NCBI RefSeq assembly: GCF_023703775.1 | Contig: NZ_CP098514.1 | Location: forward strand, 1,426,001 to 1,490,000 | Direction: 5' to 3' | DNA length: 64,000 nucleotides | DNA from: Haloplanus sp. GDY1 | Lineage (GTDB): Archaea; Halobacteriota; Halobacteria; Halobacteriales; Haloferacaceae | Shown: positions 34,045 through 43,384 of the stretch, piece after piece | Position numbering within the stretch: the stretch's first letter is position 1 | Layout: every line of letters starts with the position of its first letter | Notes under the pieces: model-generated | What the model was told of the DNA's origin: nothing | Databases searched by the model: none | What the model saw: only the letters and a program-made list of their open reading frames with translations | Program-made: the position numbers and the translations under genes

Positions 34045-34872
34045 GTGGGATTTCCAATACAACGAGGGATTCGAATTCTGAAAAACGAGGGGCCCCTCGC
34101 GGCACTAACTAAGACTGGCAGATACCTACTGTCGCCGTTGTACTGGAAACTTCGCGGGTCATACACCCTGTGCGTGAGAGATATTGAAGTGTCGTTCTCC
34201 TCACCGAACGCAACGGTTGTTGAGCGCAACAAGAATCGGTTCGAAACGGAACAAGAGGAAGTTTCGGAGTTGATGGAGGACATCGAATCGGACGACATCT
34301 TCTTCGACATCGGCGCGAACACCGGACTCTACACGCTCTTCGTCTCCAAACTGTGCCAGAGCGGAACCGTCGTCGCCTTCGAGCCATATCCCCCCAACAT
34401 CGCGTTGCTCAAACGCGACATCTCACGCAATGGAGCAGATAATGTGGAAGTCAGAGAGGTCGCACTGACAAACACAGAAGGCACTATCAGCTTTAACCAG
34501 CCCGAACAGCCGGATATTGGATACGGCTCCGCATCGGTGGATCCGTCCGACTCGAATCAGACGATAGAAGTTCCAACGACTAGTGGCGATCAGTTGGTTG
34601 CTGACGGGGAGGTTCCGCAACCCAACGTAGTCAAAATCGATTTCGAGGGATCTGAACCGATCGTCATAGAAGGAATGTCGGACACACTCTCATCCGAGGA
34701 GTGTAGGCTAGTGTTCTGTGAAGTACACCTATCAAACGTCAAGCATCGCCCATCAATTGAGGACTTCGGATCAACAATGGCGGACTTGCAGGCCCAACTG
34801 GAGGCGTGTGGCTTCACGGTAGAGCGGAACCGGACGCGTGGCTCAGAAGTACTGCTTAAAGCCCGAAAATGA
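34045..34872 (+). CDS. FkbM-family SAM-dependent methyltransferase
   Basis: A 275-aa protein. The SAM-binding motif I is FFDIGANTGLYTLFV (about residues 90-104), motif II is V-V-A-F-E-P-Y-P-P-N, and the late motif is V-V-K-I-D-F-E-G-S-E. FkbM enzymes O-methylate sugars and other hydroxyls, here probably a surface glycan. I use GTG 34045 because TTG 34021 abuts the TATA box. The stop overlaps the next gene by 4 bp (ATGA). Codon use is AT-richer than in the genes to the left. Confidence 0.86.
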   Translation: MGFPIQRGIRILKNEGPLAALTKTGRYLLSPLYWKLRGSYTLCVRDIEVSFSSPNATVVERNKNRFETEQEEVSELMEDIESDDIFFDIGANTGLYTLFVSKLCQSGTVVAFEPYPPNIALLKRDISRNGADNVEVREVALTNTEGTISFNQPEQPDIGYGSASVDPSDSNQTIEVPTTSGDQLVADGEVPQPNVVKIDFEGSEPIVIEGMSDTLSSEECRLVFCEVHLSNVKHRPSIEDFGSTMADLQAQLEACGFTVERNRTRGSEVLLKARK

Positions 34873-35846
34873 GTATGACATCACTCCCACGGCGAGGTCT
34901 CAGGGTCCTTCGAGAGGAGGGAGTACGGATATTACTTGGAAAGGTGGGGGCCCGGATAAGGGAGCTCGTAGCGAAATGGTATCTGCGAGCAACGTTTCGT
35001 CCATCCGAATCGACTTGCGACATCATGGACGAGGACTGGGATAACTTACTCATTCTTGATGCCTGTCGGTACGATCAGTTCACTCGGTTGAATACTATCT
35101 GTGGGAATCTGGAGGCACGAACGTCGCTCGGGTCAGCCACGCCGGAATTCTTGGAGAAGAATTTCCACGACTCGATCCATCACGATACGGTGTACGTCAC
35201 TGCGAATCCGATGTACCGAACCCTGAATCTCGGGGACGTATTCCACTCCGTCGTTGATGTCTGGAATACCGGCTGGGATGAGCAACAAAAGACCGTTCCG
35301 CCGGAGGAAGTCACCGAAGCGGCACTTAGTGCCCACGAGAAGTATCCAAACAAACGGCTCATCGTACACTTCATGCAACCCCACTATCCGTTCATCGGCA
35401 ACTCTTCGGAATCACTGGGAGATCACGCCGGCTTCGAACACACCTACCGAGCGGTGACCGACGGAGAAGCTTCGCGGGACAACCCGACAGTATGGGAACT
35501 TATCGAGTCAGGGGCAATCGACGAGCGGAGCGCTCTGGACGCCTACGACGAGAATCTGACGGTAGTACTGCCACACGTTGAGCGACTCGTCAACGAATTT
35601 CCCGAAAAGACGGTCGTGACATCCGATCACGGCAACCTTGTTGGCGAGCGCATACTACCATTTGGTAGCGCGAGGTACGGTCACCCGAGGGGAACATACA
35701 CTGAGGGACTTCGCAAAGTGCCGTGGCTGATCATCGACGGTAAAACCCGAAAGGAGGTGAACGCCGAGACGCCTCGGAGAGTCCGGAACGAGGACACGGA
35801 CGTAGTTTCCGAACGTCTCGCCAATCTCGGATACACCGAGACGTGA
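34869..35846 (+). CDS. Alkaline-phosphatase-superfamily (sulfatase-like) protein, paralogue 1
   Basis: A 325-aa protein. The AlkP core starts at D-W-D-N-L-L-I-L-D-A-C-R-Y-D-Q-F (metal-binding Asp), followed by T-S-L-G-S-A-T-P-E-F-L-E-K-N-F with a Thr at the nucleophile position, H-F-M-Q-P-H-Y-P-F (metal His) and V-T-S-D-H-G-N (Asp-His metal pair). The end L-A-N-L-G-Y is shared with the three later relatives. The N-terminal 50 residues are basic and amphipathic, possibly membrane-associated. It probably cleaves or transfers a phospho- or sulfo-group on the glycan. It is co-translated with the FkbM gene. Confidence 0.85.
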   Translation: MSMTSLPRRGLRVLREEGVRILLGKVGARIRELVAKWYLRATFRPSESTCDIMDEDWDNLLILDACRYDQFTRLNTICGNLEARTSLGSATPEFLEKNFHDSIHHDTVYVTANPMYRTLNLGDVFHSVVDVWNTGWDEQQKTVPPEEVTEAALSAHEKYPNKRLIVHFMQPHYPFIGNSSESLGDHAGFEHTYRAVTDGEASRDNPTVWELIESGAIDERSALDAYDENLTVVLPHVERLVNEFPEKTVVTSDHGNLVGERILPFGSARYGHPRGTYTEGLRKVPWLIIDGKTRKEVNAETPRRVRNEDTDVVSERLANLGYTET

Positions 35847-35886
35847 TACCGCTTCGTGGGGGTAAAGACAGACGTGTGGCGATGAG

Positions 35887-37401
35887 ATGGTTGAAATGAC
35901 AGGATTCAGGAACAACGATGCCGAGAGTGAAGATTCCCTATGGACGATCAGTAAGGGGGCATCCCTGTTTTTCGTCGGGAAGCTCACCGCCAACGGACTC
36001 GGTTTCCTGTTCAATCTAATCCTCACACAGACGCTTGGAGCCGCGCTCTACGGAATCTACACCTACGCGAACACCATCACGGGATTTCTGATTGTATTCG
36101 CTCGGCTCGGGACTGGAAAATCGCTCCTTCGGTACATTCCGTCCTATGACGACGACCCACTAGGCCGGAACTCGGTCACCGGACTTGCCTATCTAACTGC
36201 ACTACTCGCGAGTGTACTCATCGGGGTCGGTATATTCTACGCGGCACCGATCGTATCCGAGTACACTCTCAACGATCCGCTGTTGGTCGATGTGTTGCGT
36301 ATCTTGGCGCTCGTTCTTCCGTTTAATACGATGATCAATTTGACCAACGCTGTGTTTCGAGCCCTTGAGAAGCTTGAATACCAGATTCTCGTCTCGAATG
36401 TTATTGAGCCGCTCGTTCGAATCATCGGCGTATCGGCGGCCTTCGCACTCGGGTACTCACTCATCGGAGCGGTCTCGGCAGTAGCTGTCGGAGCAATATT
36501 GACCTTCTGTACAGCGGTATCGTTCCTCGTTGCAAGGACGGATATCCGTCCCACGGGTGACCGGTCACGGGTGAACGTCTCGCAGTTCTACAACTTCTCG
36601 CTGCCGCTGACGTTGAAGGACCTCGGTCAAAAGCTCTACACCCGCGTGGACATTCTGATGGTGGGATTCTTCCTAACGGGATCAGCAGTTGGTATTTACC
36701 GTATTTCGATCCTAGTTGCGACCCTACTCACGCTCCCGTTAGCTGGGGTAAACCAGCTTTTCCCACCCATTGCCTCGGGGCTATACTCCGACGACAAGAT
36801 GGCCGAACTGGAAGCGACGTATCGGATCGTTACCCGGTGGGTGTTTACCCTCGTACTCCCCGCAGCGCTCACGTTGATCATATACGGGTCCGAACTGCTC
36901 CGGATTTTCGGGAGCGAGTTCTCGGGCGGCGCAGCCGTACTAAGCCTGTTCGCCGTGGCACAGTTGACGAACTGTGCGGTCGGTCCAAGTGGCTATCTGC
37001 TGATGATGACCGACCACCAGTATCTCAATATGGCCAATCAATGGATACTGGGGTTACTCAACGTAGTGTTGAACTACGCATTCATCCTCGAATACGGCTT
37101 CATCGGTGCAGCGGCAGCGACCGCCGGGACGTTGGCGTTCATCAACGTCGTCCGAGTGGTGGAGGTGGGCTACACCGAAGGGATCATTCCCTACTCGCGA
37201 AAGTACTGGAAACCGCTCGTCGCAGGAGGTGGAAGCATCCTCGTCATGGCCGGCTGGAAGTTCCTTCTCACGGGCTATACGGTGCTCATCGTCGGCACCG
37301 CGACGGGACTGTTCGCGTTCGCGGGGGCGCTCGTGCTGTTCGGGCTCGAAGACGAAGACCGGCGGTTCTTCGCGGAGAATCTCAAGCCGCGTCTTGAGTG
37401 A
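35887..37401 (+). CDS. Oligosaccharide/polysaccharide flippase (Wzx/MATE-like)
   Basis: A 504-aa membrane protein with about 14 hydrophobic helices, starting in SLWTISKGASLFFVGKLTANGLGFLFNLIL, the usual beginning of Wzx-type flippases. It flips lipid-linked oligosaccharide across the membrane. The stop of the AlkP-like gene is 41 bp upstream. Haloarchaeal relatives include AglR-type proteins. The polymerase or ligase-type gene follows after its own TATA box. Confidence 0.9.
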   Translation: MVEMTGFRNNDAESEDSLWTISKGASLFFVGKLTANGLGFLFNLILTQTLGAALYGIYTYANTITGFLIVFARLGTGKSLLRYIPSYDDDPLGRNSVTGLAYLTALLASVLIGVGIFYAAPIVSEYTLNDPLLVDVLRILALVLPFNTMINLTNAVFRALEKLEYQILVSNVIEPLVRIIGVSAAFALGYSLIGAVSAVAVGAILTFCTAVSFLVARTDIRPTGDRSRVNVSQFYNFSLPLTLKDLGQKLYTRVDILMVGFFLTGSAVGIYRISILVATLLTLPLAGVNQLFPPIASGLYSDDKMAELEATYRIVTRWVFTLVLPAALTLIIYGSELLRIFGSEFSGGAAVLSLFAVAQLTNCAVGPSGYLLMMTDHQYLNMANQWILGLLNVVLNYAFILEYGFIGAAAATAGTLAFINVVRVVEVGYTEGIIPYSRKYWKPLVAGGGSILVMAGWKFLLTGYTVLIVGTATGLFAFAGALVLFGLEDEDRRFFAENLKPRLE

Positions 37402-37422
37402 GGGGAGTCACCAGACCGGAGG

Positions 37423-37436
37423 AAATATTATATATA
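37423..37436 (+). promoter_or_regulatory. TATA box before the O-antigen-ligase-like gene
   Basis: AAATATTATATATA lies 22 bp before ATG 37458 and just after a GGAGG run, so the ligase gene has its own start site, probably leaderless. Confidence 0.65.
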
Positions 37437-37457
37437 CAACACGTTTAGCGAACGGTA

Positions 37458-38906
37458 ATGTCGCTCGACGAGCAGTCACGGATCGGTAGGACATGGCGCT
37501 CGTCATCGATTGCCACTGCACTTCTCCGGGTGGACGAACTCCTCGCACGGAACCCCGTTGGCGCCAAGGTGAAGTCCTCTCTTCGTGGGAGTCGACTCTA
37601 CCGGTGGGCAACAGCATCACCAGAGGGGTTCGTGCCACTCGACTCGTACCGGGCTCGCTTAGTTCCCGCAACCGTCCGTGCTGCAGCCACATCGTCAACG
37701 ACGTTCACACCCATACTGGAACGACGACCGCTCGTCGATTTGCTGATGATGGCGCTGATCGTCTCTCTCCCGCTCGGTCCGTTCGAAGTCGGGATGTTTT
37801 CGCTTCCGGACGTGCTCGTATTGGTCACCGTCGTCGTCCTCGGACTGGACGCGCTACGGAGGGGAGCGCTGCAGCGAACGACCGCCTCCATCGGTGCCGT
37901 CGTCGCCATCACCGCCTTGCTCGGGTGGATGGCCGGCTCGATCGCCGCGACCGGGGCATCGGTTCGGGAGCTCACCCAGCCCATCGGCCACTGGCTGTTG
38001 CTCTGTGCCGTGGTGCTGTACGTCGACAACCACCGGGATGCAGAGCGGGTACTCCTGGCCGGCGCTGTCGCTGCCGCCGGTATCGCGGTCCTCACCCTTC
38101 TCGCAACGGTGGTCCAACTCCCGATGGAGCCACGAACCCTCCGCCCGCGTACGTTCGGGCCGATACGGATGCCCGTCGGTCGGGTGTACCCCCTACCGCT
38201 TTCGTTCGGGATTTTGGGAATGTTCCTGCTCTATCCCGCTCCGTATCTGGCCGTCCGCGGGTGGCAGGAACGCTCCCGGATCGCGCTTGGTGGCGCCGGA
38301 GCGGTCGTCCTCGCGGTCGTCATCACCCAGTCCCGAAGTACGTACCTGGCACTGGCGGCGGCCGTCGGCATCCTGGCACTCGCCGGCGTCTGTTGGACCC
38401 TCGTCCACGGGCCGACACACTGGCGCCGTCGGATGGGGTTCGGGGCGCTCGTCGGTGGAACGGTGTCGCTCCCGATCGCACTGCTCGGCGCACGAACGCT
38501 GATTCGCGCCGGGCGCCGGACGTTCGTCGCACGCCTCGGCCAAGTCAGGGAGGGGGTCTTGCTCATGCTCGACCGGCCGCTGTTCGGCACCGGCCCGGGC
38601 CAGTTCCGGGAGGTCGTCGAGATTCGACACGTGATCCACACGGCGTGGGTTCGGTTGGGAGCCGAATCGGGAGTTCCAGCGCTAGCGCTCTTTTTGGTCG
38701 CTGTCTACGTGGGAGTGAGACAGCTTGTTCGGACGGCGACTCAAACGGAACGGGCCACACTAGCGATAGTCTTGCTTGCAGGTGGGACAGCCGTTGCTAT
38801 CGAAGCCTCATTTCAGGGGAGTTTCGGCCGGCCAACGTGGGTAGTGCTTGGACTCGCAGTTACCGCCCCATGGCGACAACTAGAGGAGAGCAACCAGACA
38901 AGATGA
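37458..38906 (+). CDS. O-antigen ligase (WaaL)/polymerase-like membrane protein
   Basis: A 482-aa protein with about 11 hydrophobic helices after an 80-residue cytosolic start. The Wzy_C/WaaL region is around residues 290-420: a membrane helix with V-V-I-T-Q-S-R-S-T-Y-L-A-L, then a large loop with P-L-F-G-T-G-P-G-Q-F-R-E, and I-R-H-V-I-H-T-A-W-V-R-L-G-A-E-S-G-V-P-A, where the conserved His and Arg sit. It would polymerise glycan repeats or attach them to an acceptor at the outer face. The gene is higher in GC than the GT2 gene that follows. Confidence 0.86.
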   Translation: MSLDEQSRIGRTWRSSSIATALLRVDELLARNPVGAKVKSSLRGSRLYRWATASPEGFVPLDSYRARLVPATVRAAATSSTTFTPILERRPLVDLLMMALIVSLPLGPFEVGMFSLPDVLVLVTVVVLGLDALRRGALQRTTASIGAVVAITALLGWMAGSIAATGASVRELTQPIGHWLLLCAVVLYVDNHRDAERVLLAGAVAAAGIAVLTLLATVVQLPMEPRTLRPRTFGPIRMPVGRVYPLPLSFGILGMFLLYPAPYLAVRGWQERSRIALGGAGAVVLAVVITQSRSTYLALAAAVGILALAGVCWTLVHGPTHWRRRMGFGALVGGTVSLPIALLGARTLIRAGRRTFVARLGQVREGVLLMLDRPLFGTGPGQFREVVEIRHVIHTAWVRLGAESGVPALALFLVAVYVGVRQLVRTATQTERATLAIVLLAGGTAVAIEASFQGSFGRPTWVVLGLAVTAPWRQLEESNQTR

Positions 38907-38976
38907 GAGCCCAGTCGGAACATCAGTCATTGACGATCCACAGTCATATCACACACTCGTTCACATTTCCAAAGAA

Positions 38977-39873
38977 ATGAAGCCACTAGTTAGTGTCATT
39001 ATTCCCACGTACAATAGAAATGACCGTTTATGTCGTTCAGTTTTGTCTGTGTTAGAACAGACATACGATCCAATCGAAATAATCATCGTAGACGACCATT
39101 CAGATCGTCCTGCAACGGATGTTATCGGGGATATCATAGCAGAAAACAAGATTCTGCAAACGATTCGCCATGAGAGCAATCAGGGAGCAAACGCAGCTAG
39201 AAACACCGGGATACAAGCAGCATCTGGAGATTATATCGCATTTTTGGATGATGATGACGAGTGGCATCCAGAGAAGATTGATCGACAGATATCCGTAATT
39301 AACTCGGAATCCAACAAGGTAAGTATCGTATACTCCGGGATACGAATAAATCGAGACGAGAGAACATCATACAAATCAGCAACTGCGGAAGGTGATTTGA
39401 CTAAGCAATTGCTTAAAAAAAACGTCGTCGGTACGTTTTCTACGATACTTATTCGGTCGAAGATTGTTGACCAAGCAGGCAATTTAGACGAGCGATTCCC
39501 AAGCTGGCAGGATAAAGAATGGTACGTTAGACTCTCTCAGCACGGAGAATTCAAGCCAATCAACGAACCACTTGTCACGCGCCACATGGAGGGAAGCGAT
39601 CATCTTAGCGACGATCTCGAACAACTGTCTAAGAAAACCCAGCCACTATTTGTAGAGAAATACGAATCACTAGCTCGGTCATTCGGGTGGCGGTACTATC
39701 GCCAGTGGAGAAGTATGTGTGCTCAAAATGTGGCCGGCTATGCGCTCCGACTGGGACACGAACCCGTTGCAAGGCGATATCTCATCGAATCGATCAAGTG
39801 GCATCCACTTCGATATCGACCTTACTGTCTCCTTGGTAAGTCAATAATAGGTAAGACTCGTCAAGAATCCTGA
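38977..39873 (+). CDS. Glycosyltransferase family 2
   Basis: A 298-aa GT-A enzyme. The N-terminal P-L-V-S-V-I-I-P-T-Y-N-R, I-I-I-V-D-D-H-S (nucleotide Asp), A-R-N-T-G-I and Y-I-A-F-L-D-D-D-D-E-W (metal D-x-D type) are all present. The C-terminal third has a basic amphipathic stretch. This is the most AT-rich gene of the window, with many A- and T-ending codons, so it was probably acquired recently. It adds one sugar to the glycan. Confidence 0.9.
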   Translation: MKPLVSVIIPTYNRNDRLCRSVLSVLEQTYDPIEIIIVDDHSDRPATDVIGDIIAENKILQTIRHESNQGANAARNTGIQAASGDYIAFLDDDDEWHPEKIDRQISVINSESNKVSIVYSGIRINRDERTSYKSATAEGDLTKQLLKKNVVGTFSTILIRSKIVDQAGNLDERFPSWQDKEWYVRLSQHGEFKPINEPLVTRHMEGSDHLSDDLEQLSKKTQPLFVEKYESLARSFGWRYYRQWRSMCAQNVAGYALRLGHEPVARRYLIESIKWHPLRYRPYCLLGKSIIGKTRQES

Positions 39874-40008
39874 TCCGTCTATAAAACGGGAAAGACAGAT
39901 GCGGTTCTACACCCGCCGCCTCGCAGATGAAGACGTTATTGACCCTCGGTGGGGGGGAGAGATGAGTTGGATCTCAGACATTAATACGGGCCACTGAGAC
40001 ATCGTCTC

Positions 40009-40908
40009 ATGAGCGGGACAGTGCGCCACCTCTTCCCCGACACCCCACTCCGCCAACTCGCCGCCCACCACCTGAACCGCCTCTACTACGCCGCCCGAAA
40101 CGGGGCCTACAACGCGGACGGCGTCGACGTCTTCGCCGCGGACTGGGACAACTTGCTCATCCTCGACGCCTGCCGCTACGACTACTTCGCGGAGCGGTCG
40201 ACCCTCGACGGACGGCTGGAGTCCCGAACCTCTCGCGCGTCGGCGACCCGCGAGTGGGTCCGCGCCAACTTCACCGGTCGCCGACTCCACGACGTGGTGT
40301 ACGTCTCCGCGAACCCGAACTACCGGAAGGTCGTCGACGACATCGACGCCGAGGTCCACGCGTACGTCGACGTCTGGCAGGACGACAACCTCGTCGGGAA
40401 GGAAAACACCGTCGTCCCGCCGGAGACGGTCACCGAGCACGCGCTGGAGGCGGCCGAGGCGTATCCGAACAAGCGACTGCTCGTCCACTACGTCCAGCCC
40501 CACTATCCGTTCATCGGGCCGACGGGCCGGGCACACTTCGATCCCACGGCGACGCTCGGGGAAGTGTCGCGGGAGCACGACGTGACCGGCTCGCTGCTCA
40601 CGGATGCGTATCGCGAGAACGTCGACATGGCACTTCGCGAGGCCGAGCGCCTGCTGGCATCGCTGACGGGGAGGACGGTCGTGAGTTCGGACCACGGGGA
40701 GCTGCTGGGCGAGCGGCTCTTTCCGGTTCCGCTCCGGGCCTACGGCCACCCGGCGGGCGTCTACGTCGACGAACTCGTCACCGTCCCGTGGCACGTCCGA
40801 GACGGCGGGGAGCGAAAGCGAATCGTGGCCGAACGGCCGCGCGAACGGGACGAGATCGACGACGGGGCGGTCGCGGAACAGCTCCGGAACCTCGGCTACG
40901 TGGCGTAG
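40009..40908 (+). CDS. Alkaline-phosphatase-superfamily protein, paralogue 2
   Basis: A 299-aa relative of the 34869 protein: D-W-D-N-L-L-I-L-D-A-C-R-Y-D-Y-F, T-S-R-A-S-A-T-R-E-W-V-R-A-N-F (candidate Thr nucleophile), H-Y-V-Q-P-H-Y-P-F, V-S-S-D-H-G-E and the end L-R-N-L-G-Y. TATA-like ACATTAATA at about 39978 gives a nearly leaderless ATG 40009. GC content returns to the chromosomal level here. It abuts the convergent paralogue 3 with no gap. Confidence 0.86.
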   Translation: MSGTVRHLFPDTPLRQLAAHHLNRLYYAARNGAYNADGVDVFAADWDNLLILDACRYDYFAERSTLDGRLESRTSRASATREWVRANFTGRRLHDVVYVSANPNYRKVVDDIDAEVHAYVDVWQDDNLVGKENTVVPPETVTEHALEAAEAYPNKRLLVHYVQPHYPFIGPTGRAHFDPTATLGEVSREHDVTGSLLTDAYRENVDMALREAERLLASLTGRTVVSSDHGELLGERLFPVPLRAYGHPAGVYVDELVTVPWHVRDGGERKRIVAERPRERDEIDDGAVAEQLRNLGYVA

Positions 40909-41856
40909 TCACACGTACCCCAGCGCCGCCAACTGCGCCGCCCGATCCGTCTCCGTCCCGGATTCGGCCTCCGTCGTCGGTTCGTGCGTCCCCCGGTCCA
41001 CGGCCGTCGTCTCGATCCACGGCACGACGCGCAGGCAGTCCATCGGCATCCCGGGCGGGTGGCCGTAGACGAACCACTCCCCCAGCGCGTTGCCGTGATC
41101 GGACGTGATCACGGCCCGGTCGGCGTCGACGTTCGCCAGCAGGAGTTCGACGTCGTCCATCGCGAGTTCGAGGTTCTCGCGATAGCCGGCCCAGACCTCC
41201 TCGCGTCCGACCCGGCCGGCGCGGAGCTTCTGCCAGACGTCCTCCCACTCCTGGTCTCCGAACCGGTCGAGGCGCTTGCCCCGCGTCATCTCGGGACGGG
41301 AGAGGAAGGGACAGTGTGGCTGCATGTAGTGGGCGACGATGCGGTCGGGGTCGTGTTCGCGGGCCGCCGCGACGGTCCGGTCGGTGATCGCTCGGGGGGG
41401 CACGGTCCCCGGGTCCTCCCAGACGTACCGCCAGACCTCGTCGAGCGCGCGGAACTCGTCCGCGTCGAGGGCCTCGGCGGAGAAGGGATTGCCACAGACG
41501 TAGGCCGTCTCCGCCATCTCGGCGCCGTATTCGGGGACGAAGTTCCGGCGCATCCACTGCAGGGTCATGCTGTCCAGCGAGCGAACTGCCCGAACCTCGT
41601 CGACGAACCCGTACCCGGGCGCCACCTCGCGCATGAGGTCGAGTCGACACGCGTCGACGACGACCAGGAGGTCCCAGTCACGGTCGTAGATCGGCGTCCC
41701 GGGAGGTCGCAGCCGGGAGAGTCCCTGCAGTCCCTTGTGGTAGGCGGGGCGGAGTGACTCGCGAGCGCCGTCGGCGCCGTCGGAGCGAACGCGAGCGGCG
41801 GAATCCGAGAGCCAGCCGAGGACGTCCATCGAGCGAATGTCAACGTGAGAGAACAT
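40909..41856 (-). CDS. Alkaline-phosphatase-superfamily protein, paralogue 3
   Basis: A 315-aa protein with the same skeleton: D-W-D-L-L-V-V-V-D-A-C-R-L-D, S-L-D-S-M-T-L-Q-W-M-R-R-N-F (candidate Thr), H-Y-M-Q-P-H-C-P-F, I-T-S-D-H-G-N and L-A-A-L-G-Y. ATG 41856 is used; ATG 41829 is possible. It follows the larger sulfatase-like gene by 22 bp on the same strand. Confidence 0.84.
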   Translation of the reverse strand: MFSHVDIRSMDVLGWLSDSAARVRSDGADGARESLRPAYHKGLQGLSRLRPPGTPIYDRDWDLLVVVDACRLDLMREVAPGYGFVDEVRAVRSLDSMTLQWMRRNFVPEYGAEMAETAYVCGNPFSAEALDADEFRALDEVWRYVWEDPGTVPPRAITDRTVAAAREHDPDRIVAHYMQPHCPFLSRPEMTRGKRLDRFGDQEWEDVWQKLRAGRVGREEVWAGYRENLELAMDDVELLLANVDADRAVITSDHGNALGEWFVYGHPPGMPMDCLRVVPWIETTAVDRGTHEPTTEAESGTETDRAAQLAALGYV

Positions 41857-41878
41857 CAATCCACGGGTCGGCGGGAGG

Positions 41879-43345
41879 TCACAGATACCCCAGCCGTCGC
41901 AGTCGCGCCGACGTCGCCGCGGACACGGCCGCCTCGCCGCCGCGTCGGAGCCACGCCGCGTATCGGTCGGGAGGCGTCGCGTCGTCGGCCTCCTCGCGGA
42001 GCGTCCGCGAGCCGTCGGCAAGATCGTACCGCAGTCGCCGAACCGCCGGCTCCGCCCATCGGGATTCGTAGACCGTCATGGCGTCGTCGTCGACGAAACC
42101 GACCTTGCGGACGCAGACGGCGTCGACGGCCTCGCGGTCGTACCGCCCCCGCAGGTCGGCGACGCTCCAGGTGGGCCCGTCGGCGCAGACGACGACCCGG
42201 CCGTCGGTTCGACTGCCCTCGACCGCCGCGTCGACGAACGCGTCGGTGCCCCGAACGCGGCCGTCGACGACGCCGTCGAGCGCTCTCGAGAGGCCGAGCC
42301 AGGATACCGGCGTGTCGACCCCCCGACCCGTCTCCCACGAGGCGGGCGGCAGGACGTACAGCGGGACGTGGATCCCGTGCGGGTGCAGCGAGGTCTGGTG
42401 GCCGAGCCCACCCTCCTCGCCGAACAGTTGGCCGTGATCGCCGGTGACGACGACGAGCGACTCGTCGCGAACCCGGTCTGGGAGGCCGTCGAGCCACCCG
42501 CCGATCAGGTGGTCGAGATGGCGGATCTGGGCGTCGTAGATCCGCTCGCGGCGCGCGAAGACGGCGTCCCACGACTCGAAGTGGTCGCGGGTCGCCGCGG
42601 GCAGGGGGGCACGCTCCAACAGGTACCGCCGGTCGTCGTTCGCCGCCGCGAGGGCGCGCCGTTCGTCGTCGGGGACGGACAGGCCGAGCGCGGCGGCGCC
42701 GGCGTCGGGCGGCGCGTGATGCGGGTTGTGGGTGTCGAGCAGGTTCACGAGACAGAACAGGGGTCGGTCGGCGTGCCGCGCCACGAACCCGTCGAGGTGG
42801 TCGATCACCCGCCGCCCGTGGTGCGGGAAGGCCGTCTCGTCGACGCCGGACAGTTCCGTCACGAGCCCGTAGGCGAGGTTCGCGAGGTTCGCGACACGGT
42901 TCGGCCGACGGCTCACCTCGCGGAGGAGGGTCAGCGCCGCGCCGACGTCGACGTCGTCGACGTGGTGGTCCGGCGAGAACGCAGAGCGGACGGGTTTCCG
43001 GTGGATGGAGTCGTCGACGTAGTCGACGCCGTGGTGGAAGCCGGTGCGCGCGCTGAACGTGGGGTTCTCGCTGAACAGCGCCGTCCGGTAGCCGGCGTCG
43101 CGGGCCCGGTCGGGGAGGGAGGCTTGCGCCCCGGACAGCACGTCGCCGCGGCGGGTCACGCCGTGGTCGACGGGCAGTCGCCCGCTGTAGAGCGACGCGT
43201 GAGAGGGCTTGGTCCACGTACCCGGGGTGTAACAGCGCGTGAACTCGACCGCCGGTCGCCCCGTCAGCGAGGGCAGCGTCGCCGCCGTCGCGTTCGCTGC
43301 GCGGAGGCAGTCGCCGACGAGAACGAACACGTGTGGGGCCGCCAT
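41879..43345 (-). CDS. Sulfatase-like AlkP-superfamily hydrolase without a formylglycine site
   Basis: A 488-aa protein. The sulfatase fold is clear: H-V-F-V-L-V-G-D-C-L-R at the start (metal Asp), Y-T-P-G-T-W-T-K-P-S-H-A-S-L-Y-S-G at the active-site helix, N-L-L-D-T-H-N-P-H, V-V-V-T-G-D-H-G-Q-L-F-G-E-E, and G-L-G-H-Q-T-S-L. The nucleophile position is Thr (T-K-P-S-H) instead of the Cys or Ser of C/S-x-P-x-R that is converted to formylglycine, and the Arg is His. A phosphodiesterase or phosphotransferase activity on glycan or lipid is therefore likelier than a sulfatase. It is co-directional with paralogue 3. Confidence 0.85.
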   Translation of the reverse strand: MAAPHVFVLVGDCLRAANATAATLPSLTGRPAVEFTRCYTPGTWTKPSHASLYSGRLPVDHGVTRRGDVLSGAQASLPDRARDAGYRTALFSENPTFSARTGFHHGVDYVDDSIHRKPVRSAFSPDHHVDDVDVGAALTLLREVSRRPNRVANLANLAYGLVTELSGVDETAFPHHGRRVIDHLDGFVARHADRPLFCLVNLLDTHNPHHAPPDAGAAALGLSVPDDERRALAAANDDRRYLLERAPLPAATRDHFESWDAVFARRERIYDAQIRHLDHLIGGWLDGLPDRVRDESLVVVTGDHGQLFGEEGGLGHQTSLHPHGIHVPLYVLPPASWETGRGVDTPVSWLGLSRALDGVVDGRVRGTDAFVDAAVEGSRTDGRVVVCADGPTWSVADLRGRYDREAVDAVCVRKVGFVDDDAMTVYESRWAEPAVRRLRYDLADGSRTLREEADDATPPDRYAAWLRRGGEAAVSAATSARLRRLGYL

Positions 43346-43384
43346 CGGGTGAACGCTCTCGGCACGTCGGCATATTTGTGTCGG

